From: CAVWCW01 sp963753615
GTDB lineage: Bacteria > Pseudomonadota > Gammaproteobacteria > Chromatiales > Chromatiaceae
NCBI GenBank assembly: GCA_963753615.1
Contig: CAVWCW010000008.1
Location: 310,001 to 374,000, forward strand
Reading direction: 5' to 3'
Length of the DNA: 64,000 nucleotides
Positions 16,941 to 26,153 of this stretch are shown here, in pieces (positions within the stretch are counted from its first letter, which is position 1; every line of letters begins with the position of its first letter). The notes beneath the pieces are model-generated. The model saw only the letters and a list, made by a program, of their open reading frames with translations. It did no database searches and was not told the DNA's origin. The translations under genes were made by a program, and so were the position numbers.

Positions 16941-18302
16941 TCATCGTTCTGGCGGCAGCATATCGAACCACACCTGGTCCGGCCGTCTCAGCTTGACCGG
17001 CGTCTCGGTCCGCTTCAGGTTGCGCCACTTGAGGGCATCCCTGACCACCGTCTGCAGATCCTCCAGCACCATCGGCGGCAAGACCATGAACTGCTCCAAC
17101 TCCTCGTCGGTCAGGTCGCCGAAGGCATCGCTGAACAGGGCGGAGAACATGAAGTGGGGATCCAGGTAGGTGATCAGCAGGGTTTCGTTACCGTCGATCC
17201 CGTCGTAGCTGACCGCCTTGACGGCGATCTCGCAGGGCAGGGCGGTCGCGTGATCCATCCCCAGCCCCATGGCCGCGATGGCGTTGGTGGGCGAGCAGGC
17301 CTCGATCACGAGATTGCCGGGCACCGGCAGCGGATGCGCGCGGGCGGACCGCCAGTCGTCCATGTTCAGCCGTGCATCCAGATTCCTCGGGTGAATGCCG
17401 TCCAGGGAAAGGGTAGCGATAATCTCGTCCGCGATGGTGGCAACCTCCGCAGCGGTGAAATCGCTGCGGTCCACCTTCTCATAGGCGAAATGGACGTAGG
17501 GGGACTGATCGGGGGTTTCCGCCACCACCTGCGCCACCTCCCCCAAACTCTGGTAAACGGGGCCGAGGGGCACAGACACAGGATCGTAGGCGATCTCCGC
17601 ATCGAAGAGGGCTGCGTAGATGATGGTCCGGATCTCCCAGTTGACCTGGGCCGGCAGGGCCTGGATCTCGTCCGCGAAATCGTCATCTTCCATCTGGTCA
17701 CCGAACAGGACGTCGGTAAAGAAGAGCGTGAAGATCGCCTCCGGATTGAGCATCTCCACATTGACGTTTCCGTCCTCATCGGCATAGATCGCCACCTCGC
17801 AGGGCAGCGCCGGGGCGTGGATATAGCCGTTGACGATCTTGGTGGTGTCATCCCCCTCCACCACAGGCAATAGACCCAGGGCTTTCATCGCAAAGGTTTT
17901 ATTGCACATCTCGACGATGTTCACCTTGTTGCGATTGGTGGGGGACATGGGCTCGTCGGGGTCGATCCTGTAAGGCGTGGGTACACGCAGGATCGCCTCT
18001 TCGATGGCCTCTTCAGTCGGCTCACCTTCCAGCCCACCGAGGACCCAGTTGGCGGAAAACTCTGTGGGCGGAAGAGCGTCGTCCACCGTGGCCACGTAGG
18101 TCGCAAGGGCCGTCGCCACCTCCCGGGCCACTCCATAGGCCTGCACCGGATCGGCGATCGGACCGATCACGGCCACCCGGGTAAACGGCGTCAGGCCCAA
18201 CGCGCCTTGCTGACCGAGGGCGGAACCGCTGAACAGAGCGGCAAGCATCAACAGGAGCCCTCCAAGCCCCCAGATCGGTGTGAGTTTCTTCGTTTTCCAC
18301 AT
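16941..18302 (-). CDS. Secreted protein with two DUF302-like domains
   Basis: A 453-residue exported protein with signal peptide (GGLLLMLAALFSGSALGQ). Two internal segments carry the DUF302 pattern: CNKTFAMKALGLLPVV...LPCEVAIYADEDG (about residues 133-190) and CSPTNAIAAMGLG...LPCEIAVKAVSYDG (about 335-385). Each has a Cys-Asn/Ser-Pro-like N-cap and an LPC strand. DUF302 proteins are small, often periplasmic, and common in sulfur bacteria; their function is unknown. Two widely separated copies joined by an acidic linker are unusual. The gene is monocistronic. Confidence 0.7.
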   Translation of the reverse strand: MWKTKKLTPIWGLGGLLLMLAALFSGSALGQQGALGLTPFTRVAVIGPIADPVQAYGVAREVATALATYVATVDDALPPTEFSANWVLGGLEGEPTEEAIEEAILRVPTPYRIDPDEPMSPTNRNKVNIVEMCNKTFAMKALGLLPVVEGDDTTKIVNGYIHAPALPCEVAIYADEDGNVNVEMLNPEAIFTLFFTDVLFGDQMEDDDFADEIQALPAQVNWEIRTIIYAALFDAEIAYDPVSVPLGPVYQSLGEVAQVVAETPDQSPYVHFAYEKVDRSDFTAAEVATIADEIIATLSLDGIHPRNLDARLNMDDWRSARAHPLPVPGNLVIEACSPTNAIAAMGLGMDHATALPCEIAVKAVSYDGIDGNETLLITYLDPHFMFSALFSDAFGDLTDEELEQFMVLPPMVLEDLQTVVRDALKWRNLKRTETPVKLRRPDQVWFDMLPPER

Positions 18303-18691
18303 CTCAACCTCCGAAAGCGTGATAAGTGGTTTTGGTACAACTCATTCGAGGTTGGGCGGGTCGATACTGCCTGGGCTCGTCTAACCTGGCTTTGAAGCTA
18401 GGGGAGCGCCACAGAAACCCCAATGACAAACGTCAATTTGTGTAAACTTTCCAGTTCGGAACGCGGTGCGCCGGCGCGTTTCGCCCACCGCATCGGATCT
18501 TCTCGCAACCGCCAACCGCATGCCCAAAGCCGCGTGATCGCGGTGAGTTCGAGCCCGCTGCGCAGGGAATGAAGCCTGCCGGCCCAAGCGCGGTATTGCT
18601 CAGAAACCGCTGTATTGGTATTGACCTGCCCGGCGATTTTCGTGCCAATTGAAACTTGAGATGATGCCTCCTGCAACCCTGCGAGGAGCCC
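18303..18691. other. Intergenic, upstream of the DUF302 gene and IS remnant
   Basis: About 390 bases. Minus-strand frames are open but have no start with a ribosome site and no recognisable domain. The right end (from about 18623, TGACCTGCCCGGC...) could be the left flank of the adjacent IS3-type remnant. Nothing else is supported. Confidence 0.35.
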
Positions 18692-18870
18692 ATGAAGAAG
18701 AGCCGATTCACTGAAGAGCAGATGGTCAGCATCTTGCGCGAGGCCGACAGCCGGCCGGTGGCGGAGGTAGCGAAGCGCCACGGTGTGAGTAAGCAGACGA
18801 TCTACAGCTGGTGCAAGCGCTACGGGACGCTGGAGACGGCGGATGTGCGCCGACTCCGGTTGGTTGATCC
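18692..18870 (+). pseudogene. IS3-family transposase OrfA remnant
   Basis: The first ~58 codons encode a typical OrfA helix-turn-helix: MKKSRFTEEQMVSILREAD, then VAEVAKRHGVSKQTIYSWCKRYG and ETADVRRLR. An intact OrfA would continue with a leucine-zipper region and be followed by OrfB with a DDE domain. Here similarity ends at about 18866 and no OrfB exists. Dispersed repeat copy B starts 65 bases downstream. Confidence 0.85.
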
Positions 18871-18934
18871 TTACCTCCAATCTGGCACCTCCGATGCCGG
18901 GCAGGGAGGGGGGAGCCCATCCCATTTCCCTACG

Positions 18935-19082
18935 GAAACGCTAATTCAATCGCGTTTCTCGTGCGGGGCATCCTGTCCCGCCATTTTCAGGTGTCCAACC
19001 GCCTGAAAATGAAGGCTTTCAGAAACCGCGTTTTCAAAAGCCCTGCTGCGAAAAGCCAGGGAGGGCTTTTTTCAGCGCCTCC
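18935..19082 (+). repeat. Dispersed multi-hairpin repeat, copy B
   Basis: Very close to copy C: GAAACGCTAATTCAATCGCG, a GC-rich small hairpin at 18964-18980, a long hairpin CATTTTCAGG...CCTGAAAATG (18982-19011), then CTTTCAGAAACCGCG, and finally the terminator-like AAAAGCC/GGCTTTT hairpin at 19051-19070 followed by TT. It lies just after the truncated IS3 OrfA. Confidence 0.85.
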
Positions 19083-19631
19083 CTAGGTTGAATAACGTGG
19101 CCGAGAGACTTTTTTCCTGAGCAGCGACGTCAAAACACCCGCTATTCATGCTGCCGTTTTTTGGCGCTTTTCTACTTCCGACTGACGTTTTTCGGCACTT
19201 TCTCGCTTACCACGTCACCCCGGATTCCGCAGCACCTCAAGCTCGCGCGCTGACGGGGCACGCCCGTTTTCATGTTTACAATTCTTGACCTTTCTAGCAC
19301 GGTCAGAAGCATCCCAGAAAGTCCTTTATAAACAACACAGTCTAAATTTTTCAGGTTGGGTTGATAGGCCTTCTACGGTGTCATGCGGCGGAAACAAACT
19401 GAAGGTGTGGCTTAGGTCACAGAAATAGGCATAAACACTGCAAGAACTAAGGGTGACATGTGTCCCTGTCCGCTGCGATCCGCAGCCTATCCAAGACACT
19501 GCCCCGGAGCCGGATCCTGCGCAGTTTGACGGGTGGCACATGAATCGCTCCGACTGCCGGTGAGGGGAGGATGCCTCAGACAGACAGGAGGAATCGATAA
19601 ACCACAATCGCACTTTTATCGGGAGGTTTGT
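19083..19631. other. Long AT-richer intergenic region
   Basis: About 550 bases between repeat copy B and a small secreted-protein gene. Base composition is clearly lower in GC than the genes around. TTGACC near 19286 could be a -35 box. I see no gene with credible start and composition on either strand. Confidence 0.35.
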
Positions 19632-19931
19632 ATGTTCGTTTCCAGTCGACAGAAATTGGGTTTGGCCATGGGCATCCTGTTGGGCTCCATGGGCACATCG
19701 GCAAACTTATCGGCTGCGGACGCATTAAGGGTTCGCTTGTCCGATGTCCAGAACTTGGGTCCCTCGGTGCAGCTAGCGATGCACCAGGTGGGTCAGCAGG
19801 CGACAGAAGTGCGGCCGATGCTCATCCACTACCTTGCGGGCACGGGCGCGACCTTAGCGGTAATTGATACCGGTTTGTCCGAGCAGACATTCGTTAACGA
19901 AACTCCGGGCGGGTTCCTTCGATGCGAATGA
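19632..19931 (+). CDS. Small putative exported protein
   Basis: A 99-residue protein starting MFVSSRQKLGLAMG, with GGGAGG 5 bases upstream and a signal-like segment ending ANLSAAD. The mature part contains VRPMLIHYLAGTGATLAVI and no known motif. The last ~15 residues are of lower quality, so the gene could be truncated. It lies in the accessory zone between repeat copy B and the convergent protease gene. No family recognised. Confidence 0.45.
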   Translation: MFVSSRQKLGLAMGILLGSMGTSANLSAADALRVRLSDVQNLGPSVQLAMHQVGQQATEVRPMLIHYLAGTGATLAVIDTGLSEQTFVNETPGGFLRCE

Positions 19932-20300
19932 GGATCTTCTCGGTTACCATTGGACAGAATCCTCGATGCAGCTAATGATGTAAACTGGTCCACCCCCAAA
20001 AAACCGACAATCCAATCGCATCTAAGGACCTCGAAGCGTGAACTTAATAATCGGGGCCGTACCATAAAAGTAATGGAGGACGCACCACGTTGTTTAGAGA
20101 ATCAACTTGGTACGTCCCTTATTATTCTCTACCCGTTTTGAGAAGCCGAAACCTATATCACTGCATGGCAGAGCTGCCTATGCGCAAAACCGTGCATACA
20201 TTCGCGTGACGAACCGGAAAAATAGGATTTTGTGAGGGGTGTCGCCGTTGGCGATTTTGATCTTATCAGCCTTGTCGCCAAAATATCCGCGATCTATCTG
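19932..20300. other. Intergenic region before the protease terminator
   Basis: About 370 bases of mixed composition between two convergent genes. No credible gene; only the terminator that follows it is clear. Confidence 0.35.
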
Positions 20301-20334
20301 AAAAAATCCCCCCGGCGGACGAGCCGAGGGGATT
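20301..20334 (-). terminator. Rho-independent terminator of the secreted protease gene
   Basis: On the minus strand AATCCCCTCGGC-TCGTCC-GCCGGGGGGATT forms a strong stem with one or two unpaired bases, followed by a run of six T. It lies 64 bases past the protease stop. Confidence 0.85.
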
Positions 20335-20397
20335 CGGTCACGCTATGAAAGCATCCCTGCGCGCAACTCAGGCGCTAGCGCATTGTTTCCGCAACTA

Positions 20398-23300
20398 TTA
20401 CCATTTCCCCGCTAGCGGCGTATCGCTGCTTACTCCGAAGGGGAACACCCCGTCAATCCCGACATTCCAGGCCAGGTTCCCGTTGAGGTCGAGGAAGAAG
20501 AGGTTGTTGCGCCGGACGCCGAAATCATCGAAGCCGTCGCCATTCCAGTCTCCGATCACGGGCAGATCCGTATTCGCACCGAAGGCAAACACCCCGTCGA
20601 CTCCCGGTTCCCAGACCCTGTTGCCGTTGATGTCGATGTAGAAGAGGTTGTTGCGGCGGACGCCGACATCATCGACACCATCGCCATTCCAGTCGCCGAT
20701 GACCGGTAGATCCGCAGGAGCGCCAAAGGCAAACACCATGTCGACGCCGGGCTCCCAGACCCTGTTGCCGTTGAGGTCGATGTAGAAAAGGTTGTTGCGG
20801 CGGACGCCGACATCATCGGCACCGTCGCCATTCCAGTCGCCGATCACCGGCAGATCCGCAGAGGCACCAAAGGCGAAGACCGTGTCGATCCCGGGCTCCC
20901 AGACCCTGTTGCCATTGAGGTCGAGGAAGAAGAGGTTGTTGCGGCGGACGCCGACATCATCTACACCATCGCCGTTCCAATCGCCGATGACCGGTAGATC
21001 CGTAGGCGCACCGAAGGCAAACACCGTGTCGATCCCGGCATCCCAGAGATGGTTGCCGTTGAGGTCAAGGAAGAAGAGGTTATTGCGGTGGACGCCGACC
21101 TGCGAGAGCGGGACCAAGATATACCCGGTGTCGAAGCCGCTGAAGGCGCTGCAACCGGCAGCGTTACACGCCTTGGCCCGGTAGTAGTAGGTCACGCCCG
21201 GAGCGGCCCCGGTATCGTCGTAGCTCAATCTTCCGCCCGAATAGATCGCGCTGCCACAGCTAGCGGTCGAACTGGTCGTGCACCGGTAAAGCTCGTAGGA
21301 CGTTGCCCCTGAAGACGAACTCCAGCTGGCCGCCACCTTGTCCGTGTAGGTGCCGTCTGATGCGGTTATGGAGCTCGGCGTATCCGGCGGAGCCAGGATA
21401 TACCCCGGGTTGTAGGTGCTGAAGGCGCTGCACCCGGCAGCGTTACACGCCTTGGCCCGGTAGTAGTAGGTCACGCCCGGAGTGGCCCCGGTATCGTCCT
21501 GGCTGGTGCTCGTACCCGAATAGATCGCACTGCCACAACTGGCCGTCGAAGTGGTCGTGCACCGGTAAAGCTGGTAGGAGGTCGCCCCGGAGGACGAACT
21601 CCAACTGGCCGCCACCCTGTCCGTGTAGGTGCCGTCTGTTGCCGTTATTGAGCTCGGCGCAGTTGGCGGCGCCAGGATATATCCGGTGTTGTAGCCGCTC
21701 AGGGCGCTGCAAAGGGCACCGTTGCAAGCCTTGGCCCGATAGTAGTAGATCACGCCCGGTGTGGCCCCGGTATCGTCATAGCCTGTGCTGGCACCCGCAT
21801 AGATCGCGCCGCCACAACTGGTAGTCAAACTGTTCGTGCACCGGAAAAGCTGGTAGGACGTCGCCCCGGTTGACGAACTCCACCCAACAGCCACCTTGTT
21901 CGTGTAAGTGCCGTCGGTGGCCGTTATCGAACTCGGGGCACTAACTTGCAGGACGGTCAGCGTTGGTGATGCTTCATAGGCTATGTTGTTGGTTTCGTCG
22001 AACTCGCTGTTGGTACCCGTAGAATCGATGATCCATCCGATGTAATAGCTTCCCGGCGCTATATTTGCCGGGAGGTTCCCGTTCCAATTTGCGTCTGCCC
22101 AGCTAAACGCATTGACGCCGGATACCCACACGGAACCGAGCAGACGATCCGCAGTGGAGATTATGGTGTTTGTCGATGCGTAATAGCTGACCCAGAAACC
22201 ACTGGAATTCGCCGTTCCGACGTTGCGAATATCGCTCCACGCACTGAATGACCAACCCGGATAGGCGCTGGTGGGCGTGAACCCGGAGTAAGCAGGCCCG
22301 TCGTCGATCAGGTCCGGTTTATCTGTAGGCGGGCTGGAAACGTCGTCCCCTAGCCAGGAAATGAGCCGATCGTATTTGTCTTGGTTCAGCCTTGTCCCGC
22401 TATTGGTGGGGGGAGTGCCTCCAGCTCCATAGGCGTGGACCGTCATAATCCAACGACTGGGGTCGACGTAGCGCCAAACCGGTGCGCCGCTCTGACACCC
22501 GTAGGTATCCATGTAATAGTAATGTTTATACTCGGTTGCCGAGGCACCTAAATCGGAGTCGTACCACTGCGAGCCAGCAGGCTTGTCACAAGGGTAGCCT
22601 GAGACATTCGCCGTGCTAGTGTATATCGAGTCGGAGGATGCGCCTGTAATGCGGCCCATCCACCCCGTGTGGTTGCCGATATTCCGGTCCAAAGTGACCA
22701 GGGCCCAATCATTATCCGGACTTTGATCAACCGTCCAGCCCGTATAGCTCCGCGCGCCCGTTACCCACGCCATATGGTAGGGCGTGTAACTCTCATCCTG
22801 GCCCGGATAGACCTCTATCCATTCATACCAGTTCGAGCCGTCGTGGACGCAGTGTCCAGCGGTTAAGATGTGAAACCCATCGACCAGTGCGCCAGAACAC
22901 CCCCAGATCGAGGCCGACCCCGGGAACTTGATCCGCAGTCGGGCGATCGTTCTCCAGGGAAAAGTGGTCGTGTTCGTAATCTGGACCCTGTCATCCGTTC
23001 CCAGCACGCTTCTAGGATTCTCCAACGGTGTTACCGGTAACAGCCCCTCGTACGCTGGTGTCGATCGCTCGGTACCGTCGAGAATCTCTGGACTGGGGAC
23101 CTCGGGGATAACGGTTTCCTCTCGGGTTGTCGGGTCAAATATGACCGTGTCCAATGGCATGTCGGCTATCGGCACGGCCCGCGGTGCGGGGGGGACGATG
23201 GGTTTTACGTCCAGTAGATCCGCGTCCTGCCAGAGTAAAGGACTATCGGAAAGACGAAATTCCGAATTCTCCTGAATGTCAGTTGGCGGGGTTACCTCCG

Positions 23301-23409
23301 CCATGCCGTCATCCGACGCCACGTAGCCGCCATACGAGATGGCCGAGATGGCCGAAAAAACCAGTAAGCTCTTCGGTAAACTGAACTTTTTCGCTTGCTT
23401 CTTATACAT
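20398..23409 (-). CDS. Secreted trypsin-like serine protease with FN3 and C-terminal repeat module
   Basis: A 1003-residue exported protein. A signal anchor (SLPKSLLVFSAISAISYGGY) is followed by a pro-region and an S1-type protease with GCSGALVDGFHILTAGHC (His186), SPDNDWALVTLD (Asp234) and GCQSGAPVW (Ser307). Then come a CARDB-like adhesion domain (about 365-485), three ~93-residue fibronectin-III repeats (about 488-768) and five 48-residue repeats of the type VGVRRNNLFFLDLNGN...VIGDWNGDG, ending PLAGKW. The start at MYKKQAKK has GAGGTG 7 bases upstream; the frame is open 76 codons further but without signal character. The protein is probably surface-bound or released and degrades external protein. 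The C-terminal module recurs in the protein at 49059. Confidence 0.85.
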   Translation of the reverse strand: MYKKQAKKFSLPKSLLVFSAISAISYGGYVASDDGMAEVTPPTDIQENSEFRLSDSPLLWQDADLLDVKPIVPPAPRAVPIADMPLDTVIFDPTTREETVIPEVPSPEILDGTERSTPAYEGLLPVTPLENPRSVLGTDDRVQITNTTTFPWRTIARLRIKFPGSASIWGCSGALVDGFHILTAGHCVHDGSNWYEWIEVYPGQDESYTPYHMAWVTGARSYTGWTVDQSPDNDWALVTLDRNIGNHTGWMGRITGASSDSIYTSTANVSGYPCDKPAGSQWYDSDLGASATEYKHYYYMDTYGCQSGAPVWRYVDPSRWIMTVHAYGAGGTPPTNSGTRLNQDKYDRLISWLGDDVSSPPTDKPDLIDDGPAYSGFTPTSAYPGWSFSAWSDIRNVGTANSSGFWVSYYASTNTIISTADRLLGSVWVSGVNAFSWADANWNGNLPANIAPGSYYIGWIIDSTGTNSEFDETNNIAYEASPTLTVLQVSAPSSITATDGTYTNKVAVGWSSSTGATSYQLFRCTNSLTTSCGGAIYAGASTGYDDTGATPGVIYYYRAKACNGALCSALSGYNTGYILAPPTAPSSITATDGTYTDRVAASWSSSSGATSYQLYRCTTTSTASCGSAIYSGTSTSQDDTGATPGVTYYYRAKACNAAGCSAFSTYNPGYILAPPDTPSSITASDGTYTDKVAASWSSSSGATSYELYRCTTSSTASCGSAIYSGGRLSYDDTGAAPGVTYYYRAKACNAAGCSAFSGFDTGYILVPLSQVGVHRNNLFFLDLNGNHLWDAGIDTVFAFGAPTDLPVIGDWNGDGVDDVGVRRNNLFFLDLNGNRVWEPGIDTVFAFGASADLPVIGDWNGDGADDVGVRRNNLFYIDLNGNRVWEPGVDMVFAFGAPADLPVIGDWNGDGVDDVGVRRNNLFYIDINGNRVWEPGVDGVFAFGANTDLPVIGDWNGDGFDDFGVRRNNLFFLDLNGNLAWNVGIDGVFPFGVSSDTPLAGKW
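20404..21105 (-). repeat. Five tandem 144-bp coding repeats
   Basis: Within the protease gene, five consecutive 48-codon units (the last shortened) carry DLNGN and GDWNGDG motifs, which resemble calcium-binding loops of FG-GAP/VCBS-like propeller repeats. The nucleotide identity between units is high enough for slippage or recombination to change repeat number. Confidence 0.85.
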
Positions 23410-23722
23410 TTTTGACACCTCAAACGTCATGATCTCTAACGAGAGCCCTACACTGACCTGGCGGCGTGCGAAGCCACGATTCCACAATTTCTCTAATGAA
23501 TGCCCTCGGATTCTGCTGCCTTGCAAGATCAGCGTAGTTTTGAACGCGGGGAGGATATAAACAAAGACTGCAGGGCTCTCAGTTTCGCGCTGAGATCCAG
23601 CCGGTCGCTCGGCGCCTCCCTCAACGTCGCCGACCAAGTTTCTATCATGCGTCTCTGCGCCCCAAATCGGAAGCTCTAAACTGTGATGTCAGTCATTGAC
23701 AAAGGATAAATCATGAATATGG
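23410..23722. other. Upstream region of the protease gene
   Basis: About 310 bases holding the protease promoter region; an in-frame upstream extension of the protease is open but lacks a signal peptide. No other gene seen. Confidence 0.35.
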
Positions 23723-23731
23723 CCTCAAGCT

Positions 23732-23932
23732 CACTGCTGTCCCACTTATGCGAAGGGACACCGAAGCCGTCACATCCATGACACGCAACCCCTGCTTTCA
23801 TACTTGAGAACCGCACAGCGTCGACCCTTCCAAGGAACTTTTCCCGTTCAAGCCGTATCCCAGTTTCTTGTTTGACTATTCGTAGTCAAGAGGTTACGCG
23901 ACCACCCTAGGAAAAAAGGTGGGACAGCAGTG
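23732..23932. mobile_element. MITE-like element with terminal inverted repeats and target duplication
   Basis: The 201-base element begins CACTGCTGTCCCAC and ends with the exact inverse GTGGGACAGCAGTG (14 bp). CCTCAAGC lies on both sides (23723-23730, one base before the left end, and 23933-23940 abutting the right end), as expected for an 8-9 bp target duplication. It has no coding capacity for a transposase, so it must have been moved in trans. A solitary copy of the same end occurs at 51817-51829. Confidence 0.8.
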
Positions 23933-24015
23933 CCTCAAGCCGCCTTCGCCTCCTTCAAAATGGCTCTGGTCCATACCTCCAACCGGAAACGTCGATGGGA
24001 GCGTGAACCCGGTTA

Positions 24016-24167
24016 GAAGCGCTGATTTAATCGCGTTTACCGCGCGGGGCAGGATGCCCCGCCATTTTCAGGCGCCCAACCGCCTGAAAATGCGCGCTTT
24101 CGGAAACCGCGTTTTCGAAAGCCGTGCCGCAAAAAGCCAGGGAGGGCTTTTTTCAGCGTCTCCTCAG
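24016..24167 (+). repeat. Dispersed multi-hairpin repeat, copy C
   Basis: The best-formed copy. It starts GAAGCGCTGATTTAATCGCG; hairpin 1 is CGGGGC-AGGAT-GCCCCG; hairpin 2 is CATTTTCAGGCG/CGCCTGAAAATG; hairpin 3 pairs CTTTCG with CGAAAG around AAACCGCGTTTT; hairpin 4 is AAAAAGCC/GGGCTTTTTT, followed by CAGCGTCTCCTCAG. It ends 160 bases before the IS1182-type remnant. Confidence 0.85.
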
Positions 24168-24327
24168 CGGAATCCGCACTCGCAGAGCGATCGACCGGCG
24201 GGTAGTTGGCTTCGGAGGCGATCGGATTAAAGACTCGCAATCCGGAAAAATTGACGAATCGCAGGAGCCAGAGAAAAAGACGGCAAAAATTGGGCGTTGA
24301 ACTTGTCACGATTGACCGCGACACGCC

Positions 24328-24606
24328 GTGCCGGTTTCCCCGAGCATTCAAGACTATCTGCCGGAAGACGACTTGGCGCGCTTCGTGGTGGAGTTAGTCG
24401 ATCCGCTCGATATGCGCCGAACTCTCGGGGTGGGTTTATGCGGGCAAGGGCAAGAAGCCGTGCCGTGCGGCGATGTTGGCGACTCCGTTGCCTATCGACT
24501 CAGGGTCGCTTGGCGGGCAGCCCAGCACATTCAACTCCGCCGATTGATTCTATCGCCTTGCGATTCGTCGCCATTGAATCTACATTTACACTGTTTATGC
24601 CCACAT
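24328..24606 (+). pseudogene. IS1182-type transposase N-terminal remnant
   Basis: The opening SPSIQDYLPEDDLARFVVELVDPLDM is the conserved N-terminus of IS1182-family transposases. A frameshift follows: YAGKGKKPCRAAMLAT lies in another frame, and DSIALRFVAIES in a third corresponds to the usual DSVAFRFIA. The DDE catalytic region is absent. It abuts the thiolase gene, whose promoter must lie in or just after this remnant. Confidence 0.8.
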
Positions 24607-24675
24607 AAATCATCGCAGCGGAAAACCAACCCTGCTCTTTATTCTTTATCCACCGTCTATCTGGAGATTTCCTCA

Positions 24676-25857
24676 ATGGCAAATGACGTCGTAGTACTTA
24701 GCGCAGTGCGATCCGGCATCGGGACATTCGGTGGCGGGCTCAGCCAGATTGACCCCCCTGAATTGGCCGGCCAGGTGATGAAGGAGGCCATTGATCGATC
24801 CGGGGTAGATCCTCAGCAGATCAATTATGTAACCGTCGGCAACTGTATCCCCACCGATTCGCGCTTCGCCTACGTCGCCCGGGTCGCGGCCATCCAGGCG
24901 GGCCTGCCCCTGGAATCGGTCGCCATGGCGGTCAACCGTCTGTGCAGTTCCGGCCTGCAAGCCATTGTCACCAGTGCACAAAACATCATGCTGGGCGATT
25001 ATGACTACGGCATTGGCGGGGGCGTAGAAGTCATGTCGCGGGGCGGCTACCTGTCCCCGGCACTGCGCTCTGGTGCGCGGATGGGCGACTCCGCCATGGT
25101 CGATATGATGGTGGCCACGCTGAACGATCCCTTTGGCGTCGGCCACATGGGCATCACCGCTGAGAATCTGGCGGAGAAATGGGGCATCAGCCGCGAGGAA
25201 CAGGATGCCTTTGCGGTGGAATCGCAACGCCGCGCGGCTCTGGCCATCGAAGAAGGCCGTTTCAAGTCCCAGATAACCCCGGTCACCATCAAGACACGCA
25301 AGGGCGATGTCGTCTTCGAAACCGATGAACATGTAAAACCGGGCACCACGGTTGAGAAACTGGGCACGATGCGTCCGGCCTTCAAGAGGGACGGCACCGT
25401 GACGGCAGGCAACGCCTCGGGTATCAACGACGGGGCATCCTTCTTTGTACTTGCCTCCGCCGACGCAGCCGCCAATGCGGGCCACAAGCCCATGGCTCGA
25501 ATGGTCTCCTACGCGGTGGCCGGGGTTCCCAATGAAATCATGGGCGAAGGTCCGATCCCGGCCTCCCGTATGGCGCTGAAGAAAGCCGGGCTCAGCCTAG
25601 ACCAGATGGATGTTATCGAATCCAACGAGGCCTTTGCGGCTCAGGCCCTGGCGGTGGCCAAGGGCCTGGAACTGGACATGGCAAAGACCAACCCCAACGG
25701 CGGCGCGATCGCGCTGGGGCACCCGATTGGATGTTCCGGCGCCTTCATAGCGACCAAGGCGATTTACGAACTGCATCGCACCGGCGGACAGTATGCGTTG
25801 GTCACCATGTGTGTTGGCGGCGGTCAAGGTATCGCCGTGGTGTTCGAACGGCTCTGA
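24676..25857 (+). CDS. Acetyl-CoA C-acyltransferase (thiolase)
   Basis: A 393-residue thiolase that condenses two acetyl-CoA or cleaves 3-ketoacyl-CoA. Active-site Cys90 is in NRLCSSGLQA, followed by NEAFAAQ (His-replaced Asn-Glu motif), the loop GGAIALGHPIGCSGA and the C-terminal CVGGGQGIAVVF. The start MANDVVVLSAVRSG has GGAG upstream; a longer in-frame reading runs into the transposase remnant and is rejected. No phaB or beta-oxidation partner is adjacent, so the assignment to PHA synthesis, acetoacetate metabolism or beta-oxidation stays open. Confidence 0.92.
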   Translation: MANDVVVLSAVRSGIGTFGGGLSQIDPPELAGQVMKEAIDRSGVDPQQINYVTVGNCIPTDSRFAYVARVAAIQAGLPLESVAMAVNRLCSSGLQAIVTSAQNIMLGDYDYGIGGGVEVMSRGGYLSPALRSGARMGDSAMVDMMVATLNDPFGVGHMGITAENLAEKWGISREEQDAFAVESQRRAALAIEEGRFKSQITPVTIKTRKGDVVFETDEHVKPGTTVEKLGTMRPAFKRDGTVTAGNASGINDGASFFVLASADAAANAGHKPMARMVSYAVAGVPNEIMGEGPIPASRMALKKAGLSLDQMDVIESNEAFAAQALAVAKGLELDMAKTNPNGGAIALGHPIGCSGAFIATKAIYELHRTGGQYALVTMCVGGGQGIAVVFERL

Positions 25858-25874
25858 TCGCGGGTTAGAGGCAG

Positions 25875-25913
25875 TTCGAATCCCCTTGCCAGGCCTTGCG
25901 GGGGGGATTCGAA
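25875..25913 (+). terminator. Long inverted repeat after the thiolase gene
   Basis: TTCGAATCCCC and GGGGATTCGAA form an 11-bp perfect stem 18 bases after the stop. No T run follows, so intrinsic termination is likely but not certain. Confidence 0.55.
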
Positions 25914-26153
25914 GCAGATTCCGTGCTGCGGCCAGGGATGCATACCCTGCTTCCCTGGCCAAGGTACCGCCTTGTATTGAATGAAGGGCTTATTTTCCGG
26001 ATCTGATCCGATTACGCTCCTCCGTTGGTCACTCCCGGTGAGGGCGCCCGAAGACACCCGTCGATGAAACGGGGCGGCGAGAGCACCGCTATTCCGCCTG
26101 ACAGAGCGGTCTCAGAATGTCCCATCACCAAACCACTGATTTCGTGCGGCAGA

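Noticed and set aside
18303..18691. Minus-strand frames (18381-18587, 18398-18925)
   Set aside because: No ribosome site and no recognisable domain; they overlap the IS3 relic and the DUF302 promoter region.
11791..24167. Interpretation of the dispersed repeat as integron attC sites
   Set aside because: The paired cores RYYYAAC/GTTRRRY are absent, there is no integron integrase, and copies end in a terminator-like hairpin.
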